This document shows, piece by piece, positions 44,140-57,575 of a stretch of DNA of 64,000 nucleotides. Position 1 is the first letter of the stretch. Each line of letters opens with the position of its first letter. The stretch is from Mariannaea sp. PMI_226. Lineage: Eukaryota; Ascomycota; Sordariomycetes; Hypocreales; Nectriaceae. Where the stretch lies: assembly GCA_024336345.1 (NCBI GenBank), contig JANFOG010000009.1, positions 930,001 through 994,000 on the forward strand, read 5' to 3'. The notes under the pieces were generated by a model. It was not told the DNA's origin. It saw only the letters and a program-made list of their open reading frames with translations, and made no database searches. The position numbers and the translations under genes were made by a program.

Positions 44140-47100
44140 TCGACATCGCCCCCCCAAAGGCTAAAAGAGAATCACATACATGTACCATACATAACCTATC
44201 TTCGTCCTACATGGCTTGCATTACACAAGGCCCTTTCGTCTTCGGTATTAGCGAAAAATACTCGGGGCTCAAACGGGGTCCTCACGTCGTTTCACGATTT
44301 TACGGTCTTCACGTTAAAATATAAAAGAAAAGAAAAAAGACAATCTGGTTCAATGCGATAAAGATAAAAAAAAGAAGTCCCATCTCCGCGCCTACCCGTG
44401 CCTCGATACGAATTAGGCTGTTTCTTGTCTGCTCTTTTTCTACCGCAGCTACCAGTCTGGTTCGGTATGTGTCTGTTGACACCCCAATGCTCTCATCTTT
44501 GTCGTTCTGCTGGATAACTATGGATTGGGCATTCGTGTCATATAGTCAATAGGGCTTCGATTGTCGCCATTCCGCAGATTTTGAAGATGTGAGAAGGGTA
44601 GTGGAAGACCTATTTTAGAGTCAGCGGTACGGATCTCCTCCACTCAGCGCATGGCAAAGATATACTCTAAATCATGTGTGGATACGAAGTTTACAAAGTT
44701 TCCCGTTACTGTCTTTTACATGTCTCAGATCTTGATACCCCCCCGCGTTAGGCGGAAGCATCAGGTGCTTGATAACCATGCAGCATGAGTCGCCTTGGTG
44801 ACACCAAGTGTTGTTATTTCTCACGCACTTATGTACGGGAGAGGAAAGTGACCACAATTGAAGGAGGGGTTAGATATGACAAGAAAGGGCCAAGAATGGA
44901 ATAGTTCCGCTTCAGCTAATCAACCAGGGCAGCTTGGGGAGTGGCCTCGACAACTGGAATCCATGGGCTGAAAATAGCTTCATGGGATGGTAAATCAGAC
45001 CTGTCTATGTTTTACCATAACTAATATCATTTCAGCTGGAGGTTTGATATTGTGAGCCTACAGATATTTAAACAAAGTTCAACAATAATACCATTGAGAG
45101 AAAACACATTCCATGCTAAATGAACAGCTCCTCGCTGAAGTCCAGTTGAGAAATGAAGAATGGAATGGCAGTGACTACTTTCAGAATGTCAAATAGTATG
45201 AGCAGCATTTATGATCTGTCAGGGATGCAACAGGTCACAATGGGAACGTTCAAGTTGTCAATCTGCCTACCCAATGATGAAGAAACACAACCATATTGAC
45301 CAGCACCACTAGGAAATACTTTAGTTTGGAGCCCTGATGTTGTTTCTTTCGTTGGTGAGTGGAATTCACATATACCTGTTGCAGAGGCGGCGAACGGGAA
45401 ATTACTTGGGGTGCAGAGTACCAGCTCGGCCTCAACTCTTGTTACAGGTCCAAACACGACACTTGCAGGTTGAGTGTTAAACTGCCACACTTTGTCGTGA
45501 TGGGTAACACTTAGCTAAACATGTACCCTGGTCTGATTGAACGCCAGAAGTTATTTGACCATGATTTCCGAACTTTGATAATCGGTTTGTTCCACGTGCA
45601 AAACTTTCTCTCAATAGTTGGCAATGCGACTTGCTTGGCAAATGTGTGATTTTATCACTGGCAGTGTGTAGGAGCATACGCATGGTAAGTGCATCCGCGT
45701 AGCATAAAACGGTCAAGCTTATATAATTTCCTTTAGGTGAAGGGCTCTGTTAGTAATGAGCTGGGGGTTTTCGGCGAGGTTTCATATATTCATTAATTAC
45801 CTACCCTGTTTTGCACTGGCTTTCGACTAGTCCTAATTGCAACACAAGCCCACCTGCTCACTTATCGCAGCGATAGCCCGAAGGTGGCAGGTCGCTCAAG
45901 TCCCAAGGATTCTCACTCGCCATAGTGGACTACGCAGTAGCACCTCAAGGATCAAATTACGATCTAGTTATTCCTTCATATGGCGACCGCAAAGTAATCG
46001 GTCGCCTGGTCTAGATTGCCAATTGGCACACTAAGGCGCTAGACTCTGCCCCGTGACGGCTGAAACAGGATATAACACATTCCACATTCTTGATCAGATG
46101 GGAAGGCGTTTAGTTTTGTCTCGAATTATTTCAGCCTCGCGCCTTGAAGTATGTATGACGAGGCGCCACTGCTAGATTGGAATGTGTTTCTTTTTTTGGC
46201 TCCAACGCCACACACTCGATTCCGCAGGCTCACAAGGTTTAATGTGTCCTCTTCTATCAAAGTAATCTGTACACATATATCAAAAGGTCTCAAAGGTTCG
46301 AAAGAAACAGTAGTGCCGTCTTTTGGCCCCAGGTTTTTCTGGGCTGATCGGCAGCACCCGCTAGTTACGTTAGCGAATCGGTGCGCTATGACATCTGCTG
46401 ATTTTGTTGGTTCCTCTTTTTCTCGGACCAGCCGGGGCCCTGTTTATGTGATTTGTTTTTATGCCTGGACGGCTTGTAACAGCAAATGCCACCTACTCCG
46501 TACGTGGCGCCGGAGGGGTTACTTAAAAATCACCTAAAGCGGGTGCAGCGGGTGACGGCTAAAGGACACATTTCACGGTTGGATTGAGAAGGTCGTTTCC
46601 AGAATGCGTCTGAATCGGGGGCTTGCTATGCTACCATAGTAGATGGAGACGCCGACGGTTGGTAACGTTTAGTTTGTGAGTGTGGCGGAAGTACGGATGT
46701 GTCCTTCTTTTGGCGTCATTGACCTTGCATTAGTCTCACGACGGGTAATTATTAATGTTTCTTCCGTTGACTCGTCCATGGCTAAATGTCTTTTGAACGG
46801 GTATACTACTATGTATGTATTTCATTTTGTGATGTTGATTAGTCCCCCGCGAAATGCCTGGAACGGATTGTCGGGCTTGTGACTGCTGCATAATACGATG
46901 CAGCCCAGCAGCAGCCAGCGTGTCTTCTTTGCAGGTCCCCGGAGAAGCTAAAATAACTTTACAGCCTCTACTATAGTGTAGGTATCTTTGGTACCAAAGG
47001 GCCGTCAATGTCCATACGACAATCGTACGTGGCTTGATTAAGTATTTCTAAGCCTCACGGGCTGTCGGAGCATGGGTCAGCCATCATGATTTAATACCTT

Positions 47101-47735
47101 GATCATACCCTCTCACCGCCGCTGAGCGTTTGGTCCTTCTGCCACGTTCATAAGGTTGAAACCATTGTTTTTATTGTCTTATACCCCTTAGGATCCTTGT
47201 GATTTCGATTTTCTGTTGCCTTGTGCCTTTTTTCTTTTTTTTTTGTCACAAGAAAACGAACCCTCCAGTCCTGCCTCTCTGGTAGCGATTAGTGATTACA
47301 AACCACCCACCCTCAGGAACCGGGGTAAAAAAAGGTACAGGCCAATCCCGATATAGTAAGGTGATGCATGCCAGCTTGCCGTCCAATCCTCGTCGCACGC
47401 CACCTCAAACATATACGTCGCATCTTCTTTGACTGATTCTTCGAATTCATTTTTCTTTTGGACGACAACATCCCAACACAATTCTTTCTTGCGTTCCCCT
47501 AGAAGCTTGGAGCCATAGAAAAGGATTCTAAACATTCGTTTAGTTTTGTGTTTAGTATTCTGTTGAACACCCGACACCTCGTGTCATCTCTTCTGTTGCG
47601 CTTCCACGACATCTCAAAACTCCCAAACGTCACAGTCGCCCGCACATAGGGTCCTCCAAGCTTCAACGCCGCATCCCGCCATACACTGAGTTGGCCCTTG
47701 CATCCGTGGCAAATCAGGACGCCGCCCGATTCACG
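44140..47735. other. 3.6 kb spacer, no supportable gene
   Basis: CKS1 3' flank, then mixed sequence with only short random frames, ending in the ERO1 promoter (T-rich tract near 47227-47244). Confidence 0.4.
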
Positions 47736-49542
47736 ATGAAGTCTGCAAGCAGGCTCTTCTATTTGTCCATCTTTGCCCTCTGGGCTGCGCCTGGTTCCTG
47801 CGCCAGCGATGATACAGAGCAATGTGGGGTACGTCACTCAGAACAGTCTTTCAAATCGGCTCATCGCTTCTCTCTGTTGCATTCTACCAGCTCTCTTGGT
47901 TTCTCCCATTTATTACATGATAAATCCACGTTCTAGTGTTTTTCCTCTTTTCTCTATACTAACAGCACATGCTTGAAAGATATCACCGGAATCCATCGTT
48001 GACGATGCTTGCGCTTCCTACGCTACCCTCGAACGCCTCAACACCGACGTCAAACCACATCTCGATCAACTTACTCGTACCACCGACTTCTTCTCCCACT
48101 ACCGATTGAATCTCTTCCATAAGAGCTGTCCCTTCTGGAACGACGAAAATGGCATGTGCGGGAACATTGGTTGTGCCGTCGAGACGCTCGACAATGAAGA
48201 GGACATTCCCCTAGTGTGGCGAGCACATGAACTGAGTAAACTTGAGGGCCCCCGAGCACAACATCCTGGCAAAAAGGCTCGCGTCAATTCCGCCAAGCCG
48301 CTCCAAGGAAAGCTCGGCGAGAATGTTGGCGAGAGCTGTGTCTTTGAATACGACGACGAGTGTGACGAACGAGACTATTGTGTGCCTGAAGACGAGAGCG
48401 CCGGCTCCAAGGGTGACTATGTGAGTCTCGTCAAGAACCCAGAGCGCTTTACAGGCTACGCGGGCTTCGGAGCCAAGCAGGTCTGGGACGCCATTTACAT
48501 GGAGAACTGTTTCCAGAAGAGTTCATTCCCAAAATCAGCAAACCTGGGCTCATCCCAGTGGAATCCTGGCCCCGCCGCCTTGGATTTCAAGGAGGTGATG
48601 GCTGCCGCCGGCCGACAAGCTCAACTCGAGCATGAGCGCCTTGAGACGCCTAATGCACCTTTCGTAGCCAATACTGGTTTCGAGGCTGAGGATGAGTGCA
48701 TTGAGAAGCGTGTGTTCTACCGAGTTATGTCCGGAATGCACGCCAGCATCAGCTCGCATTTGTGTTGGGATTTCCTGAACCAAACGACGGGTGAGTGGCA
48801 ACCTAATCTGGCTTGCTACGAACACCGCCTCCATAACTTCCCGGATCGCATTAGCAATGTGTACTTTAACTACGCCTTGCTCTCTCGCGCCGTGGCTAAG
48901 ATCGGACCTTACCTCAAGGACAGTGAAGTGTACAAATTCTGCACTGGCGATCCGGAGGAGGACAAGAACACACGAGACCAGGTGTTGCAGGTTACAGAGA
49001 GGGCTGCCAATATCCCTGAGATCTTCGACGAGGGAACTATGTTCAAGAACGGCGAGGGTCCATCCCTCAAGGAAGATTTCCGCAACCGATTTCGCAATGT
49101 CAGCCGCTTGATGGACTGTGTGGGTTGCGATAAGTGCCGTCTTTGGGGCAAGCTCCAGACATCAGGCTACGGCACTGCCCTCAAGGTCCTTTTTGAGTTT
49201 GATAATGCGGATGGCCAGGTCCCTGTGCTGAAGCGTACCGAGCTGGTGGCTCTCTTCAACACCTACGCTCGCATTAGCAGCTCTATGATGGCTATCGGCG
49301 AGTTCCGCAAGCAGATGCAGTCCAAGTTGGCCGCGGAGCAGGAAGCTGAGGAGATGGAGGCTTTGCCTAAGGCGGAGGAGACGGAGGAGCTAGATCCTGA
49401 CATGGTTGCCTTTATCAAGATGCAGAGAGAGGGACCATCGGGTGGTTCTGCGGCTGAGCGATTTGCCCACGAGATTGCTCGCTTTAGGCTGGCGACCAAG
49501 GTGATTGTGAAGGGCTGGATTCGTGGTCCCAAGGTCATGTAG
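47736..49542 (+). CDS. ERO1: ERO1 endoplasmic reticulum oxidoreductin
   Basis: Exons 47736-47828 and 47980-49542 give 551 residues. The 151-nt intron has donor GTACGT, a CTAAC branch and a GAAAG acceptor, and the join reads DTEQCG-ISPESIVDDAC. ERO1 is the FAD enzyme that oxidises protein disulfide isomerase and so drives disulfide formation in the ER lumen. A signal peptide covers about residues 1-22. The segment HYRLNLFHKSCPFWNDENGMCGN is strongly conserved. A CDERDYC pair lies in the shuttle-cysteine region near 160, and CVGCDKC at 411-417 is the catalytic C-x-x-C-x-x-C that contacts FAD. The C-terminal acidic and charged region after 475 contains a Glu-rich helix, and no HDEL is present. 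The length is typical of fungal members. Confidence 0.95.
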
Positions 49543-52500
49543 GTCTCTCCCTTCCCCATTATTCCCTTCTCCTTCTTCCTCCCCATACAACACCTTGTTC
49601 CTCTGCATGAATGAAGCTGACAAGAGATCCCTGTAGTTACAATATCATTACATCAGAACTGATTCGCCTGTACCAATTCTGGCTAGGAGTGCCCATTACT
49701 CCTCGTTGGTGGAAGATTCAACTACCAGATCTGAATCGGGATGAGTTGTAAAAGGCAAGTGGTACATGATGGTTACGAGGGAACGACATGAAAGGAGAAA
49801 GAAACAGAGAAAGGTGGCACCACTCAGAGGGCGACACCTCACGCTCTGCTTAGTCTTTTTTTGAACAGCATTGGCATTTTTGGCGTTTCTTATTTCTTAC
49901 TGGGTTTCGAGTATTTTTTTTGTTCTCATTCTCTCTTTTCACTCCAGCAAGAGTTGGAATGGGCATCAGTAGCATTTTGGGCGTTTTGGCTTCTTGCTGG
50001 CAGGGGGGGGGATAGAATCCCTCTGCTGCTCTGCTCTATGAGTATTGACATACCATACAAAAGCGAACCATTAATTTACCTACCTTTTTTCAAAACCAAA
50101 CTATGTACACAACTCACCGGCTACCGCGCAAAAAAGAAATAATAGTAGCTTAGCCCTTCATTGGACCAAATCCTTAACAGACTGTGCGGCCATTGATGTC
50201 TGGGGACAAATTGAGGTCGACCAGCGCGGCATGATGTATGTAGTCGCATGTTGGCATGTCTCGGTGAGGAATGCGTGTATCAGGACAGCTTCACGTCGAA
50301 CGTGACACACCCCCGTAGATCGCAGCTCTTCTGATCCCAACCAGTGCTTCCCGTGTCTCGGCCAGGCAGAGTGGGAAGAGAGGGGGAAAAAAAGATGTCT
50401 TTGACCTGACAAAGCCACTTTTTCCCTTCACCTACCCACTCGGGTCCGATATACGTCGGAATGGGGTAGTTCCGTCCGAACTATCGCCAATCATCACCCT
50501 ATCACACTCAAATCTGACGGTCAATTCGTACAGCTCTCTTACGTTACGTACATGCGAACTGTCATTGCGGTTCGCTCGCAGGTCCATGTGGGAAACTCAT
50601 AATATTTGACGACATGCATGGCTAGGGCGCAATTTCATGTGTATCTCTCCCATTTTTGCTTCAAGTGTTCCCCCCTCTGCTGCCCGGATGTGTTACGATC
50701 AATATGTAGGCGAAGGATGATGATGACGGTGTGGCTCAAGAGTCTGTAAGAGAGAAAGAGAGAGAGAAAAAATGGAGCCAGTCCCCTCCCGAACAAGAAT
50801 CGTCAATCATGGGTGAAGGAAAAAGCAAAGAGGCCAAGGCAAGGCAACAAAGAAAAAGCAAACAAATCGGGAGGATGTGAGGGGCTTGAACGGATTTGAT
50901 ACAAGTGGCATGCGCTATTCACTGGTGACGGGGGATTTGGAAGCATGGCATGGGCGGGAAGGGACAAAAGAAAAGGGGGGTTCGGGCGGAATTGACAACT
51001 GATGATTGCTTGAAACTACCTAGGAATCGTCCCAAGTCCCGTCCGAATTTCACCTAGAACGAAGTACCGATGGTAGAGTTTTTTTTCCTCCGGGGTTGTT
51101 GTTGTTGTATGATATGATGTCGCAAAGAAGTACAGAGTACGGGGGAGAGGTGGATGAAGAGGAGGTGAGCCGGCGTGTACCTACGTAATTCCGCAGTGCT
51201 TAGATCAGAGAGTGATTGCTTGCTGGCTAATTACTGACTGGTCAGGGTGAAGTAGAAACAGGTACAAATGAGGATACCGCCCACTGAGCTGATAGTACTC
51301 TCCAATCTATCAGTGGCTTTCGCTAGTTTCGAAGCAGCACGCCGCCAAGGCGAGGCAAGATTCCAAATAGACACCAACACTTGCTCATATACTCTGTATA
51401 AATTACAACATACGAAAATAATAATATGGGTTGTAGTTATTCTATTACAGGAATATCCTGCAAATAATCTATCAAGCAGTAACACAAGGTCACAAGCTGG
51501 CCGCGCCGCCCCCTCCTCGAATGGATCCCAGTGACACGGTCCCGGGTCTTGTTCTCTCATCACCCTTCTTTGTTTTCTCAATTGAGGAGCGGGGGGGTAA
51601 CAAGAGCAAGGAGGAGGGGGGGAACAGGAATGACAGGGAAGTGAGGGAGGATGAGGCAGAAAATGGCACCGTTACAGTTGCATGCAACGTGCAGCATGTA
51701 GGAAGGGACAGGATGGGCCCGGCACGAGAAAACCACAGAAGAGGCGCCCTTGCAGCGCAGGGGCGTACCAGGTCTTCGGAGCTCGAGAGATTAATGTGCA
51801 TCAATACTGTTGTTGGTTGATGATTTTTTTCTTTCTTTCTATTTTCCCATGTTTGCCTTTCGGGGGGGGAGCCCCGACAGGGTGAAGGGGAGTGAGAATT
51901 GATAGGTGAATGGAAGCAAAGTGGACTCGTATCGTACCTACATGGCGGGTGGCTTTCTTTTAATGGGCTGAGCAATAGTCGGGTGTAGGGACGAGTATCA
52001 CCGACAAGGCAAACTGGCACTATATTTCCCTGCGGCTTGAAAAGGAAGAATGTTTGAAGAAAGAACGGACGGGGAGACGAGGACCGAGACGAACAATCGA
52101 GGTGCAGTTGAAGGATGGGTGGACGGGCTTACGACGTCGATGGCGTGGGGTTAGCACCGCAAAGCTAGGTAGAGTAGTCCATTGAGCCAGTAGTCTGTGA
52201 ACGTGAGCACAACAAAAGAAGCCACAAAGACGCAACACAGCCTCCACAGTAAATGCTGCACTGAGTACGGAATGACTATTCCGTGCAAAAAAAAAAGAAA
52301 AAAAAACCACACAAATACATGCATACATAGATATGTGCTGTATGGTTATCTGTAATCTGTAGGATGATTGACCTGGATGAGAGATGGGGAACGGAACACG
52401 ACCTGAGTCACTAACGGGCGCAACAAATCAAGAAGACATCACCCTCGTAACGCCTTCTCTCCTCTCACTCCATGCACGCAGTGGTTGTTATCCTGGAGAA

Positions 52501-53803
52501 ACCCGACTATCTGGTCTAGCGAAGCGCCCGCATCAATTACATCACAACCCATGGTTGCAAACCAACAGATCAATAAAATGGCAGAGAACAGACCAGAATG
52601 CATAAGCACAGCCCTGCACAGAGCCTTTGTGATGGCCTCGAAGCACAAAGCTCTGGTTTCCACCTCCCCCACCCACACCCCTACACCTCCCCTCTCCTAC
52701 TCTCCTCTTCTCCCCTCCTCTCCCAAACCCCCGATTGCTTCCTCAAATGGCTACTGTACCCTCACCCTTGATGGGCGAATCAGCCCGTTCAAACTTCAAG
52801 AGAAGCAGATCAGGCCTTTTTCGGGAAGCTGGCAGTTGGCTCTTCTCCCCAGCCCAGCACACCGGTTCATCTTGCATCTCCACCACTCGCTCAACCTTGG
52901 CCCTTTGGCAGAGCCCCCAGTCCCCAGTCACAAGCCCCCGGGGGGTGAGTGAAGCTCACGACACTGTTCCAGCGGCTGGGCTGCTGGGCTCCTGGTCCTG
53001 GTAGTTGAATATGGGATGCATGAGCTACTGTAGCATAGTCTACAGGGCCTGTATGCACTGATTCTAGCCACTACTGTACCTACGTAGTTGCCTTCTCTCA
53101 CCTCACCCCCCTTCCTTTCCACCGTCTTTTTCAGTTACGTAGATTCCCCTTTTCTCACTCCCCCCCTTCCCTCTCATCGTTTGGGTTCTTTCATTCTGCT
53201 CCCCTTCCTCATCCTTTACAAAACAAAAGAAAGAAAATAAGCCAATACGAGAGACAGACAGAGAGAAGTGTTGCGTTGTTCGCAAATGGCCGCCCGTCTC
53301 CCTCACCCTCCCCTGTCAGCATTCACAGACCGAAAACAACCAAAGGACCAAACAGCTTTCTTGGCTTTGCCGTGGATGGAGGATCTCCCGCTGCCGCCAA
53401 AACCAGTCCGCCGGGCCTAAAGCTGAGCACAGACGGGCACCTGGGTCTTCCCCAGAAGCAGACACGGGAGCCAGGAAAGAAAAGGGAAGGGGAGAAAAAA
53501 AAAAGGACGGTTGACTGTGGCATACATAGAGAAGCTTGTTCCTGTCTCTTTTGCGTTTCGACTTGGCGGTTCTTGTCCTAGCAGCGTCCACCTTTCCTTT
53601 CAGACTTCGGCAATTGTATGACAAGTCATAGTTCTCTCTTCGCATCCCGCTTCTCCCTTTGCACGCTTTCCAGAAAAGAGAGAGAGAGAGAGGAAGAGAG
53701 TGGGACGAAGACAAAGAAAAAAACCAAAAAGGCATTAGTTTGTTCATAGGGATATTTTTTTTATTCATTCGTTTGTAGGTTGGTTTTACCTTCTCTTGCG
53801 ATT
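49543..53803. other. 4.3 kb gene-free stretch
   Basis: The longest gene-free stretch in the window. It contains many homopolymers and purine- or pyrimidine-rich segments (for example 50740-50900 and 52650-52750) and short frames without domains. I see no exon chain, repeat or transposon signature. Confidence 0.4.
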
Positions 53804-54860
53804 ATGGATGCGGGACTCCTCAAAGGCATCCCCTCTTCTCTTCCATCACCGACTCGACCAAGCAGCTCCAGCTCAATCCAATCCTCTTCAAGTCAAGGAA
53901 GCAGCATCATCCTTGAGGCCCCGGCCTCGTCCTCAACAAAGGAGCCGTAAGTAGTTCGTTTTTTTTTTCCCTCCTCATCTTTCTCTTTTTTGCTTCCTTT
54001 TATCAACTGTCCCAATTCATAGTGATACTGACGCAAGCGTAAGGCACTCACCCACTCACAACACATCTTCTAGCGAAGGCATACAGGGAAATATTGCGGT
54101 GTCACACCTTCCAATACTTGAACAAAAGTTGCAAACGTCCCCTCTGCTACCCTCCGATGATTCAGGGTTAGATGCCAGCCATTCTATTTCTTTCAAACAG
54201 GTCTCATCTCTATTACCCTCTGAAATCAGCCCCATCGGGGCCTACCTTCGAGAAAATAATCGGCACGAGAACCTGTTGGTGAAGGTATCCGCAAACCACG
54301 AGCTCCAGGCAAGCTTCGATGTAAAAGACCGCGATGGAAAGCCTGAGAGAACCTCGGATTCGCAGGCGACAATAGTTGGCGGAGATATGACTCTTGCTGT
54401 CGCCTCCATCTCAAAAAAGAATGACCCCGACAACACCTCAGCCGAAGACCAAGAACGACCAAGTACTCCTGAAAACTATTCCCTCCAAGTGGGCCTAGGC
54501 GGTACTCACATCAGCGTCTCGTCAAATATTGAAAACGAAAGTTCAGACTCTGGGATATCCGACCTGTCCCCAACTATGGCCAGGCCACAGAAGCGCGTTC
54601 GCCGGGTCGTTACTGAAGATAACGAGGACGAGGAACTCTTCGACATCCTAAAGACATCGTTCGTCAGGTAAATAAATCCTTTTCTTTCCTGCCTTTCGCC
54701 TTAGGCCCACGCATGGCGATGTCGTAAAATACTGATGATCATTTTGTACAGAGCTTCCGACAGAGCGGCAATGTCGCGCCGTACTTCAACGTTGAAGGCT
54801 CCGAGGGTCAGAAAACATAAGCAATGGGAGAGGTCAACAGAAAATGACGCTCCAGAATGA
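53804..54860 (+). CDS. Unknown Ser-rich protein, probably nuclear
   Basis: Exons 53804-53946, 54023-54667 and 54752-54860 give 298 residues. Introns are 76 and 84 nt (GTAAGT/TAG, GTAAAT/CAG) and all joins keep frame. I do not recognise the family. The N-terminus is Ser/Pro-rich (residues 10-45). The central part (about 75-200) has scattered hydrophobic residues without a fold I can name. A basic-acidic segment, ARPQKRVRRVVTEDNEDEELFDIL, stands near 235-258, with a basic C-terminal part (SRRTSTLKAPRVRKHKQWER). The basic clusters suggest nuclear localisation, and the acidic ELFDILKTSF motif may be a short interaction helix. It sits at the right end of the gene-free stretch, so upstream exons are possible, although a Met start directly before a Ser/Pro tail is common. 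Confidence 0.7.
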
Positions 54861-55511
54861 GCGTATGTTTTCTTGATTGTTTTCCTCTTTTCTTATTCAT
54901 CCCTTTTTCTTTCCTTTTTAATTTTGGCTATGCGTGTTGGGTTTTATCTTTGGCATTCGGGACGTTTTCTTTTTACGATATCCCTTTGACGTCTTCCGGT
55001 CGTTCATGTCTGCTTGATCAGACCTTTCAAAATGATGATCATGATTATCTGCCTGGCGTACTCTCTTCGGTAGGATGAGTAGCCTAGTTTATTCTCAATT
55101 TCGAGCCTTGGGGCCTGTCATCCAACTGTTGGGCCAAACCTTTGCTCTCTCTCGTCACTCTGTGTTGTGTGACCAATCGTAGACAGCCCCAAGTTATTCC
55201 ATACGGCTTTCACTCCAAGGAGAAGCCCGCCGAAACTCAGTTTCGTATCGGTTCATCCGAGCACTAACTTGGCTTTCGGATGGCTGTCTGTCATCCGTCT
55301 CAGGGGGCGGCTTCTCCAGCGCCCTGTCGAAGAGGTGTCCTACGTATCATCGCTCATCCTTGACATCATCTGATGCAGGCTGGTGTTGGATCATGTATCA
55401 CCGACATGAACCCTATCAAACTCACTCCAGTTTTCTTGTTCTCTCAGACCTTAGTTTCTGAAGAATCAACTATGACTACATCAATCGCAAGTAGGAAGCC
55501 AAAGAAGACGA
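54861..55511. other. Convergent spacer, no gene seen
   Basis: 3' flanks of the unknown protein gene and of the DUF202 gene. Confidence 0.4.
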
Positions 55512-56699
55512 TTACGAGCTAGATAAACCGTCAGCGAATATTGTCAGAATGTTGCGGATGGGAACATGTACCAGGAGTGTCCCAATACCAATGAGGTGTA
55601 ACTCGAAGCCGCCGGTCAAGGCTTTACCACTCATTATGCAACGCTGGTGCCTCCAGGTCCGGAAAGCTCCGAGTAGCACTGTGAGGATGGAAAATGAAAA
55701 GCAGACAGTCGACAGGGGCTTTCCGATCAACGTATACCCAAACCCGGGATCGTGGTGGGAGATTGTGAATAGTTGGGCAATCAGGGTGCCGACAATTGAC
55801 ATCAAGAGTGAGGTCCTGAGATATCCGAGAAAGGTTCGCTCAAGAGCTATATTTGAATCAGGCAAAGTCAGTCAATAATCTCTCGCTTCTCTAACTAGTC
55901 CAACACCCTCAAGGGTAATGAGGGGAAGGTAGGGAAATGTCTTTGGCTCTCGAAACTCGCATGTGAACGCTGAGGCAATAATTCATTTGGTCCTATGTGA
56001 TAAAACGGACATTGAGGCAATAGTATCACCAAGTAACCTTCCAAAAAGAAGATAGCCCAGCACTGGGGAGGTCTAGATGACGGAGGTTCAATTCCGAATA
56101 GAAATCGAAATCTCGATGAGACCTTTTTTTTTTCAAAGACATCCCCCCGGATTTGCCCCAATGATTATTGCGGCGCATTTTCAGATTCACAAGATCGAGA
56201 TCGAGATGTGTGCGATGGAGTGCCAACAACAAAGTTCCCAACAAGATTATGCCACTCGGCAAGCTCCCTTTGATGAGCCAAGATTTAGAAGGAAAAAAAT
56301 AGACCTACCTAAATGATCTCGAGCGGACTTCATTTCGACTTCGCAACTGATATGTGCCGCCCAGAACTTGGCGAGTCGCGAGATGGGCTTGGGCCGAGAA
56401 GGCGCAGTGTCGGGTTCGCGTACGGCTTCATCATCCGGCGGGACGCCGGTCCCAGCTCCATGTGCCTCCGAAGGTGTCTGATGAGTCTCGTGGTCATGGT
56501 CTTGGCTCTGATCCTGGTCGTTTTCCTGGAATAAGGAAGGTGATTCACTGTCCCAACTGACTGTGCTTGGTGGTGAGCGGTGGTCATTCGAGTGTTGGGT
56601 ATGCGATTGCCAGTCGAGCTCTTGGAGGGAGATTATCGAAGCAGACCGAGTCCGGGCTGCGACGACGGAGGCGGCGGCGGAGGTGGAGGTGGACTGCAT
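55512..56699 (-). CDS. DUF202 family membrane protein
   Basis: Exons 56699-56309 and 55846-55512 on the minus strand give 241 residues. The 462-nt intron (donor GTAGGT, TAG) joins to ARDHL-ALERTFLGYLRTS, which is the exact start of the DUF202 domain, and this supports the model. The first 115 residues are polar and disordered (Ser, His, Glu, Asp). Then come three helices: SLLMSIVGTLIAQLF, STVCFSFSILTVLLGAFRTW and LHLIGIGTLLVHVPIRNILTIF. DUF202 is shared with the membrane domain of vacuolar polyphosphate polymerase subunits (VTC1 type). No SPX or polymerase part is present here, so a vacuolar or plasma-membrane role is only an inference. The intron is longer than most here, and an additional small exon inside it is not excluded. 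Confidence 0.85.
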
Positions 56700-56820
56700 G
56701 GCACGCCGCGAAAGTGAAACATGTGATACCCACGAGGTTGTTTAATTCCTCTGGTTCGGCACCTGTTGGTGGCTTTGATCTGAGACACACTCACACACTC
56801 AATCACTCACTCACACGCAA

Positions 56821-56832
56821 GGGGGGGGGGGG
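56821..56832. repeat. Poly-G tract (12 G)
   Basis: Uninterrupted G run just upstream of the DUF202 gene. Confidence 0.85.
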
Positions 56833-57552
56833 ACAGTTATGACCGCGCCACCGAAGTTCGGGGAATTTGAGATACAGCCGGGATCGTTTTTCTCAAGGGG
56901 GTGTAATGCGATTGGATCCTTCAGTCCCGGAGAAGAAGAAGTGTAATGGGAAACTATGAAGGATAGGAGCAGTGAGCGAATTCGCCATTCTCAGGCAATT
57001 AAAAATCATGAATGGCCGATTTTTTTTTAACAAAAAGTTCTTGCTGAGGAAAGTTTTTGTAAACGGCGTTTGACGGATATCGGTGGCTAGCCGGAGTGGC
57101 ACCAGGCTGATCCATACCCGCGAAGTTTGAGCAGTCCTGCGCATGTATTCCGGGTAGTGGACGAAAATTTTAGGACGGGGGGTGAAGAGACCGACAGCCA
57201 GGCGCAGGAGATAAATATCAGGGGGGGAGGGAGATTTTTTTTCTATGACGTGAGGTAAAAACAACGCTTTCTGTGAGGGTTATCGTCAAAAGGCTTTGGG
57301 GGCTCTAGATGCATTAGATGGAGGAGGATGATGATGGCTTCCCCCCCTGCCCTGCAGCGTCTTTACATACGCACAAACACAGACACAGACCCAAATAGAG
57401 AGAAAACAGTCTTGGCAGCGAGTCCGTCCCATCCAATTTTGTCTTGGCGAGACAAAACTCGCTAACTTCTGTTTTCCTCGCTTTGTTCTCCACGGGCCCT
57501 CTTTCATTCATGCGCTACCCCGACTTCCCCGGGCGGGATCCATTTTTTGGTT

Positions 57553-57575
57553 AAAAAAAAAAAAAAAAAAAAAAA
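57553..57575. repeat. Poly-A tract (23 A)
   Basis: Longest homopolymer of the window, in the spacer. Confidence 0.85.

Noticed and set aside
51490..52020. 176-codon Pro/Ser-rich minus-strand frame
   Set aside because: Low-complexity translation of a purine-rich strand, with no domain or exon partners.
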